Shown here piece after piece: positions 15,403 to 23,800 of a stretch of 64,000 bases of DNA. Position numbers and translations under genes: made by a program. The stretch spans positions 231,583 through 295,582 of the forward strand of contig JAFZSL010000051.1 in the NCBI GenBank assembly GCA_017619375.1. The letters run 5' to 3'. How positions within the stretch are numbered: position 1 is the first letter of the stretch; each line of letters opens with the position of its first letter. The DNA comes from Prevotella sp. (GTDB lineage Bacteria; Bacteroidota; Bacteroidia; Bacteroidales; Bacteroidaceae). A model generated the notes under the pieces. The model saw only the letters and a program-made list of their open reading frames with translations. It made no database searches and had not been told where the DNA came from.

Positions 15403-16815
15403 ATGAAAAAGATTTGCACTTTACTATTTGCCATATCCTTGCTTACATGCACGGCACAGGCACAAACAACGGGCTTCAACAGACTGAAAAATGTTGCTTC
15501 GGAGCATATCGTCGACTTGGAGAATAGTGGGTCTTTCGCACCCAACGTTTCTGAAGAGGAGGCGTCATCGCTTCCTGGCACCGTGGCTTGGATGACATTC
15601 GAAGACAACACGGTGACCAACCTGCAGGCGCAACACGTCGACCTCGTCAATGTCGTCATACCCATGGTGAAGGACCTCGTGCCGACTATCATCACAGAGC
15701 CGGTTTTCGAAGAACTCAAGGACTCTGTCATCAATATGGCCAACGCCTATCTGGGCAAGGCCATGGCCACCGTCCTCGTGGGAGCCGTCAGGAGATACAC
15801 CTACAGCGACTTCCTCACCTATATTGATGAGATGGACACGAAGATGTATTACAAGGAGACCGAGGGCGGATACCTGCTCTATGTCAACACACCCAAGTTC
15901 CCGCTCGATGCGGGCGACCTCACCTCGTATGTGACAAGTAAGATCAACGGTTATCTCTCACTCTATTTAGGTACGATGGAGGAGATGGCAAAGCAATACC
16001 TCGTTGGGAGGGAGGGGCTCAGGCCAATGGTCAACAGCATGATCGAGCATTTCCGATTCGGAGACTATTTCTACCTCTCCGAACAGGAGACAAGCGACCA
16101 AGGGCCGCAGTTCGCTTTCGCCAACTCTCTCGACATCGACAAGCATGGCGACAGGGTGGTATGGAATTTCGTGCCGGTGGACAACGACAGCCACTTCTTC
16201 GGACCAAAAGGTCAACTGCAGGATGCCAACGGAAAATGGTACGCCTCTTTCGCCGCTGACTTTGCTGTGGAAATCCCCAATGGTATGAAAGCCTACTATG
16301 TCACCGATGTGGTGGATGCCGGGAAGTCGCTGATACAGCGCAAGGAAATCACACAAGGTTTCATACCGCCAATGAGACCCGTCATCCTTGAACTCAATGG
16401 GCAAGACGCTGCTGACAACAAGATGGAGGTGATGGGCGTGGTGCCGCAAGTGGAGGTGGATTTGGAAAACGCGCTTCAACTGGCCACCGACTCACTTGGC
16501 TTCCTCCTCGGGAAAAGATTGCCAGAACCAAGCAAGAACTACTATGTCTTCGGAATGGAAAACGGGAAACTCTCCCTCATGCAGACAGAACAGACGTTCC
16601 TTCGTGCCAATGAAGCTTACTTCTTCCTGGACGACACTCGCGTGGCCCTCAACACCACGGGATATCTCACTTTGGACGACAACGTGGATGCCATCTCACA
16701 GGTGGAAGTCACTCGTCAAAACACCGGTGTCGTCTATGACCTCCAAGGACGTGTGGTGAAGAATCCCACAAAGGGCATCTACATCATCAATGGCAAAAAA
16801 GTCGTTATCAATTGA
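15403..16815 (+). CDS. secreted protein with C-terminal sorting-like domain
   Basis: The ATG at 15403 opens a clear signal peptide (MKKICTLLFAISLLTCTAQA), so it is chosen over an upstream in-frame start. The 470-aa product is unrecognised in its body; it contains long helical stretches (DSVINMANAYLGKAMATVLV) and beta-rich parts. The C-terminus (GVVYDLQGRVV ... GIYIINGKKVVIN) is nearly the same as that of the protein at 5288 and resembles T9SS type-A signals. It follows the amylase gene by 58 nt and may be co-transcribed. It ends in a region with a terminator and palindromic repeats. Function unknown. Confidence 0.75.
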   Translation: MKKICTLLFAISLLTCTAQAQTTGFNRLKNVASEHIVDLENSGSFAPNVSEEEASSLPGTVAWMTFEDNTVTNLQAQHVDLVNVVIPMVKDLVPTIITEPVFEELKDSVINMANAYLGKAMATVLVGAVRRYTYSDFLTYIDEMDTKMYYKETEGGYLLYVNTPKFPLDAGDLTSYVTSKINGYLSLYLGTMEEMAKQYLVGREGLRPMVNSMIEHFRFGDYFYLSEQETSDQGPQFAFANSLDIDKHGDRVVWNFVPVDNDSHFFGPKGQLQDANGKWYASFAADFAVEIPNGMKAYYVTDVVDAGKSLIQRKEITQGFIPPMRPVILELNGQDAADNKMEVMGVVPQVEVDLENALQLATDSLGFLLGKRLPEPSKNYYVFGMENGKLSLMQTEQTFLRANEAYFFLDDTRVALNTTGYLTLDDNVDAISQVEVTRQNTGVVYDLQGRVVKNPTKGIYIINGKKVVIN

Positions 16816-16844
16816 AAATTGACCTTCGGTCGAAGTTGCTCACG

Positions 16845-17019
16845 CTCGGCAGACTCCAAGCACGCTTGGTCTGCTCTCGCTTAATCGCAACTTTGTAAAT
16901 TGATTACTCAGAAAAAAGCCGCCGCATCCGAGATGCGGCGGCTATAATTTTCTATCTTAGCTTCGCTGATTTTGGTCGCGACTCGGCAGAGTTCAAGCAT
17001 GCTTGACTCTGCTCTCGCT
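16845..17019. repeat. two copies of a CTCGGCAGA...TCTGCTCTCGCT palindromic element
   Basis: A 37-bp copy (16845-16881) and a 38-bp copy (16982-17019) share the outer parts CTCGGCAGA and TCTGCTCTCGCT and an inner near-palindrome (AGACTCCAAGC/GCTTGGTCT; AGAGTTCAAGC/GCTTGACTCT). They flank the terminator at 16918. The first copy is followed by TTAATCGCAACTTTG, which resembles the TTTTTCGTAACTTTG part of the repeat at 3485. Confidence 0.75.
16911..16951. terminator. bidirectional terminator between convergent genes
   Basis: A perfect 11-bp GC-rich stem (GCCGCCGCATC at 16918-16928 with GATGCGGCGGC at 16932-16942), a 3-nt loop, AAAAAA before and TATAATTTT after. It can serve the plus gene at 15403 and pheS on the minus strand. 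Confidence 0.85.
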
Positions 17020-17028
17020 GCTCCAAAA

Positions 17029-17068
17029 ATTCAATTTTCAATCTTCAATTTTCAATTTTCAATCTTCA
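17029..17068. repeat. TTCAATTTTCAATC short tandem repeat
   Basis: Five to six units of TTCAATTTT/TTCAATC lie next to the end of pheS. Similar AT-rich tracts occur at 3760-3812. Confidence 0.6.
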
Positions 17069-17073
17069 ATTTT

Positions 17074-18111
17074 TTAATTTGCTGCCTCGAACTCCTTGAG
17101 GAACCTCACATCGTTCTCGGAGAACATGCGCAAGTCACTCACACGGTATTTCAGGTTGGTGATGCGCTCCACACCCACGCCGAAGGCGTAGCCGCTGTAA
17201 ACCTTGCTGTCGATACCGCAAAGTTCGAGCACGTTCGGGTCCACCATGCCGCAACCGAGGATTTCAACCCATCCGGTATGCTTGCAGAAACCACAGCCCA
17301 CGCCGCCGCAGATGTGGCATGAGATGTCCATCTCGGCACTTGGCTCCGTGAAGGGGAAGAAACTCGGGCGAAGACGGATTTTCGTGTCGGCACCGAAAAG
17401 TTCACGGGCAAAGGTGAGCAGCACTTGTTTCAAGTCGGTGAACGACACGTTCTTGTCGATGTACAAACCTTCTATTTGGTGGAAGAAGCAGTGGGCACGT
17501 GCGGTGATGGCCTCGTTGCGATAGACGCGTCCGGGGCAGATGACACGGATGGGAGGCTGTGTGGTGTCCATCACGCGAGCCTGCACCGAACTGGTATGGC
17601 TCCTGAGGATGATGTTCTTTGCCACGTCGTCAGGATTGGTCTCCACGAAGAACGTGTCTTGCATGTCGCGCGCAGGATGGTCGGCGGCGAAATTCATCTT
17701 CGTGAACACATGCAGGTCATCCTCCACCTCGGGACCGTCGGCCAAAGTGAAACCCATGCGGGAGAAGATGTCGATGATTTCGTTCGTCACGATGGAGATG
17801 GGGTGGCGAGTGCCAAGGGCGATGGGGTAGGGAGTGCGTGTCAGGTCGGTGTCGTCGTCACTTTGAGCGGACTCGGCCAATGACTCGCGAAGGGCGTTGA
17901 TACGCTCGGTGGCCAACTGTTTCAACTCGTTGATGCGCATGCCTATCTCACGCTTCAGCTCAGGTGCCACCGTGCGGAAATCGGCCATCAACGATGCTAT
18001 CTCACCACGCTTGCTCAAGTATTTCAACCTTAGGGCCTCCAACTCTTCTGCATTGGAAGCTTTCAACGCTTTCACTTCTGAAAGAAGAGATTCTATCTTT
18101 TCTAACAACAT
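17074..18111 (-). CDS. pheS: phenylalanine-tRNA ligase alpha subunit
   Basis: The 345-aa protein charges tRNA-Phe with phenylalanine as part of an alpha2-beta2 complex; pheT is not in this window. It has an N-terminal coiled-coil arm (residues 1-90, KRGEIASLMADF) and a class II catalytic core. Motif 2 region (RVYRNEAITARAHCFFHQIEG) and motif 3 (YAFGVGVERI) are clear. A cysteine cluster (CHICGGVGCGFCKHTGW) is inserted before the WVEILGCGMV segment, as in many bacterial PheS. It has its own -7 box at 18161. Confidence 0.96.
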   Translation of the reverse strand: MLLEKIESLLSEVKALKASNAEELEALRLKYLSKRGEIASLMADFRTVAPELKREIGMRINELKQLATERINALRESLAESAQSDDDTDLTRTPYPIALGTRHPISIVTNEIIDIFSRMGFTLADGPEVEDDLHVFTKMNFAADHPARDMQDTFFVETNPDDVAKNIILRSHTSSVQARVMDTTQPPIRVICPGRVYRNEAITARAHCFFHQIEGLYIDKNVSFTDLKQVLLTFARELFGADTKIRLRPSFFPFTEPSAEMDISCHICGGVGCGFCKHTGWVEILGCGMVDPNVLELCGIDSKVYSGYAFGVGVERITNLKYRVSDLRMFSENDVRFLKEFEAAN

Positions 18112-18160
18112 TTCTCTTTCGTTTATGGATGTGATAATGTTTGTCTAACATAAAATGCAT

Positions 18161-18170
18161 GCAAAGGTAA
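18161..18170 (-). promoter_or_regulatory. -7 box of pheS (TTACCTTTGC)
   Basis: TTACCTTTGC on the minus strand, 50 nt upstream of the pheS ATG. The sequence is identical to the boxes before fhs, psd and uxaB. Confidence 0.6.
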
Positions 18171-18211
18171 TATTTTTCATGAAATTATGGAAAAATATCG
18201 AAATAAAGTTG

Positions 18212-18220
18212 TAATTTTGC
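18212..18220 (+). promoter_or_regulatory. -7 box of the DUF4348-murB operon (TAATTTTGC)
   Basis: TAATTTTGC lies 31 nt before the ATG at 18252. The sequence before it (GGAAAAATATCG) also occurs before the -7 box at 5114. Confidence 0.55.
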
Positions 18221-18251
18221 ATCTAATTAAATAACCATTTCTGGTTTTGAT

Positions 18252-19133
18252 ATGAGAAATAGTGCTGTCCGTTTTTCGTGCCTGGCATGCTGCTTCGCTG
18301 CCTTGGCTATTGGATGCAAGGACAATAAGCCCGAGCCGAAGGATGACATCGTGGAGCAGGTGGACACCATCGTCAAGGCTGACACCATTGAGACCGTCAT
18401 CGTCGACACCATTCCCGACAACGCGAGAGACAGCCTCATTTCTGCAGCCCCCGTGCCTGAAACTGTCGATGAACTCTTCGACGATTTCCTCTTCCTTTTC
18501 ACTGCTAACAAAAAACTTCAGTATGAGCGAGTGGAGTTCCCACTGCCCGTACATGATGGCGACAGCGACTCCTTCATCCAGATGAAAGACTGGAAAATGG
18601 AGAAATTCTTCTCACAACAGGAGTTCTACACCCTTATTCTCGATGACGAAAGCCAGATGGAACTGAGCAAGAACACATCTGTCGATAGCGTCATCATCGA
18701 GACCATCAATCTCAAGGCTAAATCCGTGGAGCAACATGTCTTCAACAGAAGAAACGGGAAGTGGATGCTCACTGGCATCAACAAGAACACCATGTACCAG
18801 AACCAGAACAAATCCTTCCTCGCCTTTTATCAACAATTCGCATCCGATTCCATCTTCCAGGTGCAGAGTTTGAACGACCCTGTGAACGCCACCATTCCCG
18901 ACCCCGAGGATGACTATGCCATGATGGAAGGGGAGTTTCATCCTGACCAATGGGATGAGTTCAAACCATACATTCTTCCTGACGACACCATCTACAACAT
19001 CTTGTATGGACAAAAATACAACATTTCAAAAAAGAAGATTTTTGTCATCAGGGGAATCTCCAATGGCTTGGAAATTGACATGACGTTCAAACAGATGAAC
19101 GGTAAATGGAAACTGGTGAAAATCGTAGAATGA
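18252..19133 (+). CDS. DUF4348 lipoprotein
   Basis: This 293-aa protein has a lipoprotein signal ending AIGC (Cys22) and a Glu/Asp-rich linker. The body fits DUF4348: the start VDELFDDFLFLFTANKKLQ, a central RVEFPLP and WMLTGINKN, and an end IDMTFKQMNGKWKLVKI. These proteins are found in Bacteroidales only and have no known function. It should sit in the periplasm or outer membrane. It is the first gene of an apparent five-gene operon with murB, with 10 nt to the next start. Confidence 0.8.
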   Translation: MRNSAVRFSCLACCFAALAIGCKDNKPEPKDDIVEQVDTIVKADTIETVIVDTIPDNARDSLISAAPVPETVDELFDDFLFLFTANKKLQYERVEFPLPVHDGDSDSFIQMKDWKMEKFFSQQEFYTLILDDESQMELSKNTSVDSVIIETINLKAKSVEQHVFNRRNGKWMLTGINKNTMYQNQNKSFLAFYQQFASDSIFQVQSLNDPVNATIPDPEDDYAMMEGEFHPDQWDEFKPYILPDDTIYNILYGQKYNISKKKIFVIRGISNGLEIDMTFKQMNGKWKLVKIVE

Positions 19134-19143
19134 CAATAAGGCC

Positions 19144-20157
19144 ATGAAAGACATCAGGAATTTCAACTTGCTTAAGCACAATACGTTTGGAATAAATGTC
19201 TCGTGCAATAGATTCGTCGAATTGGAAAGCGAGAAGGAGGCAACCAACTTCTTCTGCTCCATGGAAGACGACGACACCCCCTTGATTGTCATAGGAGGGG
19301 GAAGCAACATCCTTTTCACCCACGACTATGAAGGTATCGTCATACATTCGGCCATCAAAGGGGTGGAGAGCAGCTGCGACAACGGGTTCGTTTACATCAC
19401 ATGCGGCTCCGGAGAGAAATGGGACGACATCGTCGCTTTCAGCATCGACCACGGGTGGCATGGGGCGGAGAACCTCTCGCTCATTCCAGGTGACGTAGGT
19501 GCTACTGCCGTACAGAACATCGGTGCATACGGGGTGGAAGTGAAAGACCTCATTTGGAGCATAGAGGCTGTGGATATCAACACCGGACTGAGGGTCACCA
19601 TACCCAAGTCGGAATGTGAATATGGATACAGGGACAGCAAGTTCAAACATGAATGGAAGAACCAATACTTCATCACTGCTGTTACATACAGGCTCTCGGA
19701 AACATTCACCCCTGTGCTCGACTATGGAAACATCAGGGAGCAACTCAAGCAGAAAGGGTTGGACAAACCCAATGCCAGACAGGTAAGGCAAATCATCATA
19801 GATACAAGAAACGCCAAACTGCCTGATCCCGAAGTCGAAGGAAATGCTGGAAGTTTCTTTGTCAATCCCGTCGTCTCCAGGGAAAAATATTTGGAACTGG
19901 CTGAAAAATATCCCGCCATGCCACATTATTATATTGACGAGGGACATGAGAAGATTCCCGCCGGATGGCTCATCGAGCAATGTGGATGGAAAGGACGCTC
20001 CCTCGGTCTGGCTGGAGTGCATGACAAACAGGCATTGGTGCTTGTCAACAAGGGGGGAGCGACAGGGATGGAGGTGCTGAAATTGTGTGAGGCCATCAGG
20101 GAGGATGTGCTGGGAAAATTCGGTATCAAGATTTTCACCGAAGTCAATATCATCTAA
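19144..20157 (+). CDS. murB: UDP-N-acetylmuramate dehydrogenase (enolpyruvyl reductase)
   Basis: The 337-aa FAD enzyme reduces UDP-GlcNAc-enolpyruvate to UDP-MurNAc with NADPH, in peptidoglycan synthesis. The start FNLLKHNTFGINVSC is the usual type I MurB opening. FAD-binding signs are IGGGSNILF and GAENLSLIPGDVGATAVQNIGAYG; the catalytic Ser lies in AGSFFVNPV. Length is normal for type I. It overlaps no neighbours and is 12 nt before the MBL gene. Confidence 0.96.
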   Translation: MKDIRNFNLLKHNTFGINVSCNRFVELESEKEATNFFCSMEDDDTPLIVIGGGSNILFTHDYEGIVIHSAIKGVESSCDNGFVYITCGSGEKWDDIVAFSIDHGWHGAENLSLIPGDVGATAVQNIGAYGVEVKDLIWSIEAVDINTGLRVTIPKSECEYGYRDSKFKHEWKNQYFITAVTYRLSETFTPVLDYGNIREQLKQKGLDKPNARQVRQIIIDTRNAKLPDPEVEGNAGSFFVNPVVSREKYLELAEKYPAMPHYYIDEGHEKIPAGWLIEQCGWKGRSLGLAGVHDKQALVLVNKGGATGMEVLKLCEAIREDVLGKFGIKIFTEVNII

Positions 20158-20169
20158 ATCCCGACAAGA

Positions 20170-20931
20170 ATGAAAGTCACCATACTTGGCTCTGGCACAT
20201 CTGGCGGCGTACCCAGTGTGGGATGCGGATGTGAAGTGTGCCGGAGCAATGACAAACACGACAAGAGACTCCGGGCGTCCGCACTGATTGAGGAAGGTGA
20301 AACCAGGGTGCTTATTGACTGCGGACCTGATTTCAGACAGCAGATCATGCCGTTTGATTTCAAACCTATCAATGCCGTGTTGCTCACGCACTACCATTTC
20401 GACCATGTGGCGGGAATAGATGACATCAGGCCCTTCTGCGTCTTCGGACCAGTAAACATCTACGCCGACCAAAAGACAGTGAAAGCACTTCACAACACCA
20501 TGCCGTATTGTTTCGCGGAAAACCCATATCCGGGTGTGCCGCTGCTCAATTTGCAGGAAGTGACTCCCCATGAGCCGTTGCAGGTGGGCGACATTACCAT
20601 CACACCGTTCGTTGTCATGCATGGGAAGTTGCCTATACTGGCCTTCCGCATCGGAAAGATGGCTTATGTCACTGACATGAAAACCATCGAACCGGGGGAG
20701 ATGGAATACCTCAGGGGGGTGGAAACCCTCGTGGTGAACGCGCTGAGGAAAGAAAAACCGCATCATTCACACCAATCCCTGGAAGATGCTGTCGATTTCG
20801 CCAACAGGGTGGGAGCGAAACGCACTTATGTCATCCATATGTCACATGGCATCGGGCTGCATCGACAAACCAGTGAAGAGTTGCCAAAGGGTGTGGCTTT
20901 GGCCTACGATGGACTCGTCGTGGAGGTCTGA
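20170..20931 (+). CDS. PhnP-like metallo-beta-lactamase-fold hydrolase
   Basis: The 253-aa protein starts MKVTILGSGTSGGVP, the signature of the PhnP/cyclic-phosphodiesterase branch. Metal ligands are H74-Y-H76-F-D78-H79, then a later His (VMHGKL) and Asp (YVTDM). A CGCEVC cysteine pair (residues 19-24), as in PhnP, may hold a structural zinc. PhnP acts on cyclic ribose phosphates, but other members cleave different phosphodiesters. Phn genes are absent here, so substrate is open. It sits 3 nt before the next start. Confidence 0.87.
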   Translation: MKVTILGSGTSGGVPSVGCGCEVCRSNDKHDKRLRASALIEEGETRVLIDCGPDFRQQIMPFDFKPINAVLLTHYHFDHVAGIDDIRPFCVFGPVNIYADQKTVKALHNTMPYCFAENPYPGVPLLNLQEVTPHEPLQVGDITITPFVVMHGKLPILAFRIGKMAYVTDMKTIEPGEMEYLRGVETLVVNALRKEKPHHSHQSLEDAVDFANRVGAKRTYVIHMSHGIGLHRQTSEELPKGVALAYDGLVVEV

Positions 20932-20934
20932 GCC

Positions 20935-21372
20935 ATGAGAACGGTGGCGGAGGGGATGGCAAGCATCCTGCTACTCGTCTTGGGCGGAGGGATTTACTTG
21001 CTCTTCAGACCACAAAACATACTGATGTTCAGGGTGGTGTATGCTTTGGGGCTTGCTCCCGACATCAATGGATGGAGGGAGGTGGCTGGGAGTGCATCAC
21101 TGCCTGAATTCGTCATCTACTGCCTGCCTAACGGCTTATGGACAGCTGCTTACATCCTGCTCATCGACGGGTTGTTCTATAGGCAAACCAAAAGATGCCG
21201 GCTATTGGCGGCGACAGTCATACCTCTCATCGGGACAATGGCGGAAATGCTGCAAGCACCTGGATGGATTCCAGGGACGTTTGATTTCGGCGACGTGGCA
21301 TGCATATTGTTTCCTCTTCTGGCATACGGTATCTTTCTCTCCAAAGACCGTTGGCTGAAAATAGATAAATAA
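20935..21372 (+). CDS. small integral membrane protein (possibly VanZ-like)
   Basis: This 145-aa protein has four probable membrane helices. The late motif MLQAPGWIPGTFDFGDVACI recalls the acidic/Gly motif of VanZ-like proteins, which are often shown with cell-wall genes; the similarity is weak and is my inference. It starts 3 nt after the MBL gene and is 24 nt before the AAA+ gene, so it belongs to the murB transcript. Confidence 0.6.
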   Translation: MRTVAEGMASILLLVLGGGIYLLFRPQNILMFRVVYALGLAPDINGWREVAGSASLPEFVIYCLPNGLWTAAYILLIDGLFYRQTKRCRLLAATVIPLIGTMAEMLQAPGWIPGTFDFGDVACILFPLLAYGIFLSKDRWLKIDK

Positions 21373-21396
21373 CAATTCTTAACTCACGACTTTCTT

Positions 21397-22479
21397 ATGA
21401 AACAACAATTCACCAACAAGCAAATCACCATCATCATATGTTGTGTTACTGCTTTTTTCGTTATCATGGCAATCTTCACCCTTGTGGTAGGAATCATGGA
21501 CGACGAAAGCGAAGAGAATGACAAGACGCTGGTCATGGATGACGGGGGGAGTGATGAAAAGGGTAGAAAGTACCGCTTTGACACCAAGGAAAACCGCGAG
21601 AAAGGGGATCAGAAAAAAGACAGCGTCGTGGTGAACGAACCGCTGGAGGGTGACCCCTACGAAGAACTCGATGAACTGGTGGGTTTGGAATCGGTGAAGG
21701 AGGAGGTGCACTCTCTCGCCAATTTCGTCAAAGTGCAGAAAATGAGAGAGGAAAAGGGATTGAAAAACCCCAAATTGTCATATCACCTCGTTTTCACAGG
21801 TAGTCCGGGTACAGGAAAGACCACCGTGGCACGTATCGTGGCACGCATATACAAGGATTTGGGCATCCTCAAAAAAGGACATCTGGTGGAAACCGACCGC
21901 TCGGGTTTGATAGGGCAATACGTGGGGCAGACTGCACCAAGAGTCAATGCCATTTGTGATTCCGCTCTCAACGGAGTGCTTTTCATCGATGAGGCGTATG
22001 CCATCACGCAGTCGGGGTCCAAGAATGACTATGGAGACGAAGCCGTGGCCACCCTGCTCAAGAGAATGGAGGATGACAGAGACAAACTTGTGGTCATCGT
22101 AGCGGGATACACCAAGGAAATGACTCAATTCATAGAGTCGAATCCTGGACTCAAATCCAGGTTCAACAAGTATATCAATTTCCCTGACTATACGCCTGCA
22201 GAATTGTTCGACATCTTCCGCCTTTACTTGCGCAAAAATGAATATACCATCTCCAACGAGGCTGCTGAATATCTGAGGAATGAACTTGAAATCGTGGTGA
22301 AAAACAAGAACAGGAACTTTGGCAATGCCAGATATGTGAGGAATCTGTTTGAAAAAGCCATTCAATGTCAAGCCAACCGACTCTCACAAGAGAAAAAGCT
22401 CTCTAACCAACAACTCCAGGAAGTCACGCTCGTCGACATCAAAAACGCCTTCAAGGAGTTAGCCAAAAACCCACAATGA
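21397..22479 (+). CDS. membrane-anchored AAA+ ATPase (SpoVK/CbbX-like)
   Basis: The 360-aa protein has one N-terminal membrane helix (residues 9-31), an acidic linker to about 85, and a single AAA+ module. Walker A is GSPGTGKTT (135-143) and Walker B LFIDEA (195-200). The start of the module (LVGLESVKEEVHSLANF) and LIGQYVGQTA pore-loop region match the SpoVK/CbbX group. Those proteins remodel other proteins; CbbX reactivates rubisco, and SpoVK has a role in sporulation. Neither context applies here. The anchor suggests it works on membrane or envelope proteins (inference). It is last in the murB operon and ends at a strong terminator. Confidence 0.85.
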   Translation: MKQQFTNKQITIIICCVTAFFVIMAIFTLVVGIMDDESEENDKTLVMDDGGSDEKGRKYRFDTKENREKGDQKKDSVVVNEPLEGDPYEELDELVGLESVKEEVHSLANFVKVQKMREEKGLKNPKLSYHLVFTGSPGTGKTTVARIVARIYKDLGILKKGHLVETDRSGLIGQYVGQTAPRVNAICDSALNGVLFIDEAYAITQSGSKNDYGDEAVATLLKRMEDDRDKLVVIVAGYTKEMTQFIESNPGLKSRFNKYINFPDYTPAELFDIFRLYLRKNEYTISNEAAEYLRNELEIVVKNKNRNFGNARYVRNLFEKAIQCQANRLSQEKKLSNQQLQEVTLVDIKNAFKELAKNPQ

Positions 22480-22535
22480 AAAGGTTGCAGGCGATTTTTC
22501 GGAGAAAATAGGAAGCTTTAGGAGATTGTTAGAGG

Positions 22536-22570
22536 AAAGGCCATAAAATCCTTGGGGTTTTATGGCCTTT
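22536..22570. terminator. bidirectional terminator
   Basis: A 13-bp perfect stem (AAAGGCCATAAAA at 22536-22548 with TTTTATGGCCTTT at 22558-22570). A-tract and T-tract on both sides let it act for the AAA+ gene and for the convergent repeat-protein gene. Confidence 0.85.
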
Positions 22571-22578
22571 CTTGAGAT

Positions 22579-23766
22579 TTACAAGTCTTCCTCGTCAAAG
22601 GAGAATAACAGTTGTTGAGAGCCTGGAGACGGGGCTTTCTTTTTGCGGCTCTTTTTCTTGCGTGCTACAATGGTTTCTTGCGCTTGTTCTTCTTTATTTT
22701 CTGTAGTATCCATGGCCTCTGCTTTCTGGCCTTCCTTTTCCAGTGCCTCCATGGCCTCTATGGTTTCCTTGGCTTCCTCAGCCACCACGGCATTGATGGT
22801 CTCTGCCTCTTGGCTTTCCTTGGCTTCCAGTGCCTCCATGGCCTCTATGGTTTCCTTGGCTTCCTCAGCCACCACGGCGTTGATGGCCTCTGCCTCTTGA
22901 CTCTCCTTGGCTTCCAGTGCCTCCATGGCCTCTATGGTTTCCTTGGCTTCCTCGGCCACCAAGGCGTTGATGCCCTCTGCCTCTTGACTCTCTTTGGCTT
23001 CCAGTGCCTCCATAGCCTCAATGGTTTCCTTGGCTTCCTCGGCCACCAAGGCGTTGATGCCCTCTGCCTCTTGGCTCTCCTTGGCTTCCAGTGCCTCCAT
23101 GGCCTCTATGGTTTCCTTGGCTTCCTCGGCCACCACGGCGTTGATGGTCTCTGCCTCTTGGCTCTCTTTGGCTTCCAGTGCCTCCATGGCCTCAATGGTT
23201 TCCTTGGCTTCTTCGGCCACCACGGCATTGATAGCCTCAGCCTCTTGGCTCTCCTTGGCTTCCAGTGCCTCCATAGCCTCAATGGTTTCCTTGGCTTCCT
23301 CGGCCACCACGGCGTTGATGGTCTCTGCCTCTTGGCTCTCCTTGGCTTCCAGTGCCACCATGGCCTCTATGGTTTCCTTGGCTTCCTCGGCTGCCAACGT
23401 GTTGATGGCCTCAGCTTCCAACGTCTCCATGACCTCCAAGGCTTCTACGGCTTCCTTTGCGGTTGCCTGCAAGTCTTCTCGACCTTGCTCCATTAGAAGG
23501 AGGCGTTCTTTCAACTGTTTGTTTTCGGCAAGCATGGTGTCGCACTCTTTCGAACAAGCTTCTAACTTTTCCTTCAGCAGTTCATTCTCCTTCTGAAGGG
23601 CCTCTTGTTTGGACACAAGGGCTTCCATGTCGGATTGTGTGGCTTGCAAAAGGGAATCGAGGTGCTTGCGTTGTTCCGACACCTCTGAAATCATTTGTTC
23701 CAAAAGCTCCAAACGCTCTTGGGCATCATCTATCTGTTGGAAAAATAGGTTGAATTTGAAATCCAT
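22579..23766 (-). CDS. coiled-coil protein with eight 29-residue Ala/Glu repeats
   Basis: The 395-aa protein begins with a predicted coiled coil (residues 1-100, FFQQIDDAQERLELLEQM and more, with heptads). Residues about 127-343 are eight copies of a 29-residue unit, EEAKETIEAMEALEAKESQE followed by AExINAVVA; position x varies (T, A or G). The C-terminus is basic (ARKKKSRKKKAPSPG) and ends in an acidic tail (LFSFDEEDL). It has no signal peptide. I do not recognise a family. The basic tail suggests nucleic-acid or ribosome contact, but that is a guess. It is 34 nt after the MFS gene on the same strand. Confidence 0.75.
   Translation of the reverse strand: MDFKFNLFFQQIDDAQERLELLEQMISEVSEQRKHLDSLLQATQSDMEALVSKQEALQKENELLKEKLEACSKECDTMLAENKQLKERLLLMEQGREDLQATAKEAVEALEVMETLEAEAINTLAAEEAKETIEAMVALEAKESQEAETINAVVAEEAKETIEAMEALEAKESQEAEAINAVVAEEAKETIEAMEALEAKESQEAETINAVVAEEAKETIEAMEALEAKESQEAEGINALVAEEAKETIEAMEALEAKESQEAEGINALVAEEAKETIEAMEALEAKESQEAEAINAVVAEEAKETIEAMEALEAKESQEAETINAVVAEEAKETIEAMEALEKEGQKAEAMDTTENKEEQAQETIVARKKKSRKKKAPSPGSQQLLFSFDEEDL
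22738..23388 (-). repeat. 87-bp tandem coding repeat
   Basis: Eight units with a period of 87 bp (for example GCCACC at 22781 and 22868), each encoding the 29-residue Ala/Glu unit. Units are highly alike at DNA level and differ at only a few third positions and at one variable codon, which points to recent expansion or repeat homogenisation. Confidence 0.85.
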
Positions 23767-23800
23767 ATCCTTGTTTTGTGATTAGTGCGGACAAGTAAGG

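Noticed and set aside
19087-20766. Open frame of about 560 codons on the minus strand across murB and the PhnP-like gene
   Set aside because: It spans two clear plus-strand genes and has no recognisable motif; absence of stops reflects codon bias.
22738-23388. CRISPR-like regular repeats
   Set aside because: The 87-bp units are contiguous, in frame and without unique spacers; they encode protein repeats.
22612-23496. Plus-strand open frame with Leu/Phe/Gly repeats opposite the coiled-coil gene
   Set aside because: It is the antisense of the 87-bp repeat. The minus-strand product has coiled-coil heptads and a normal start and end.
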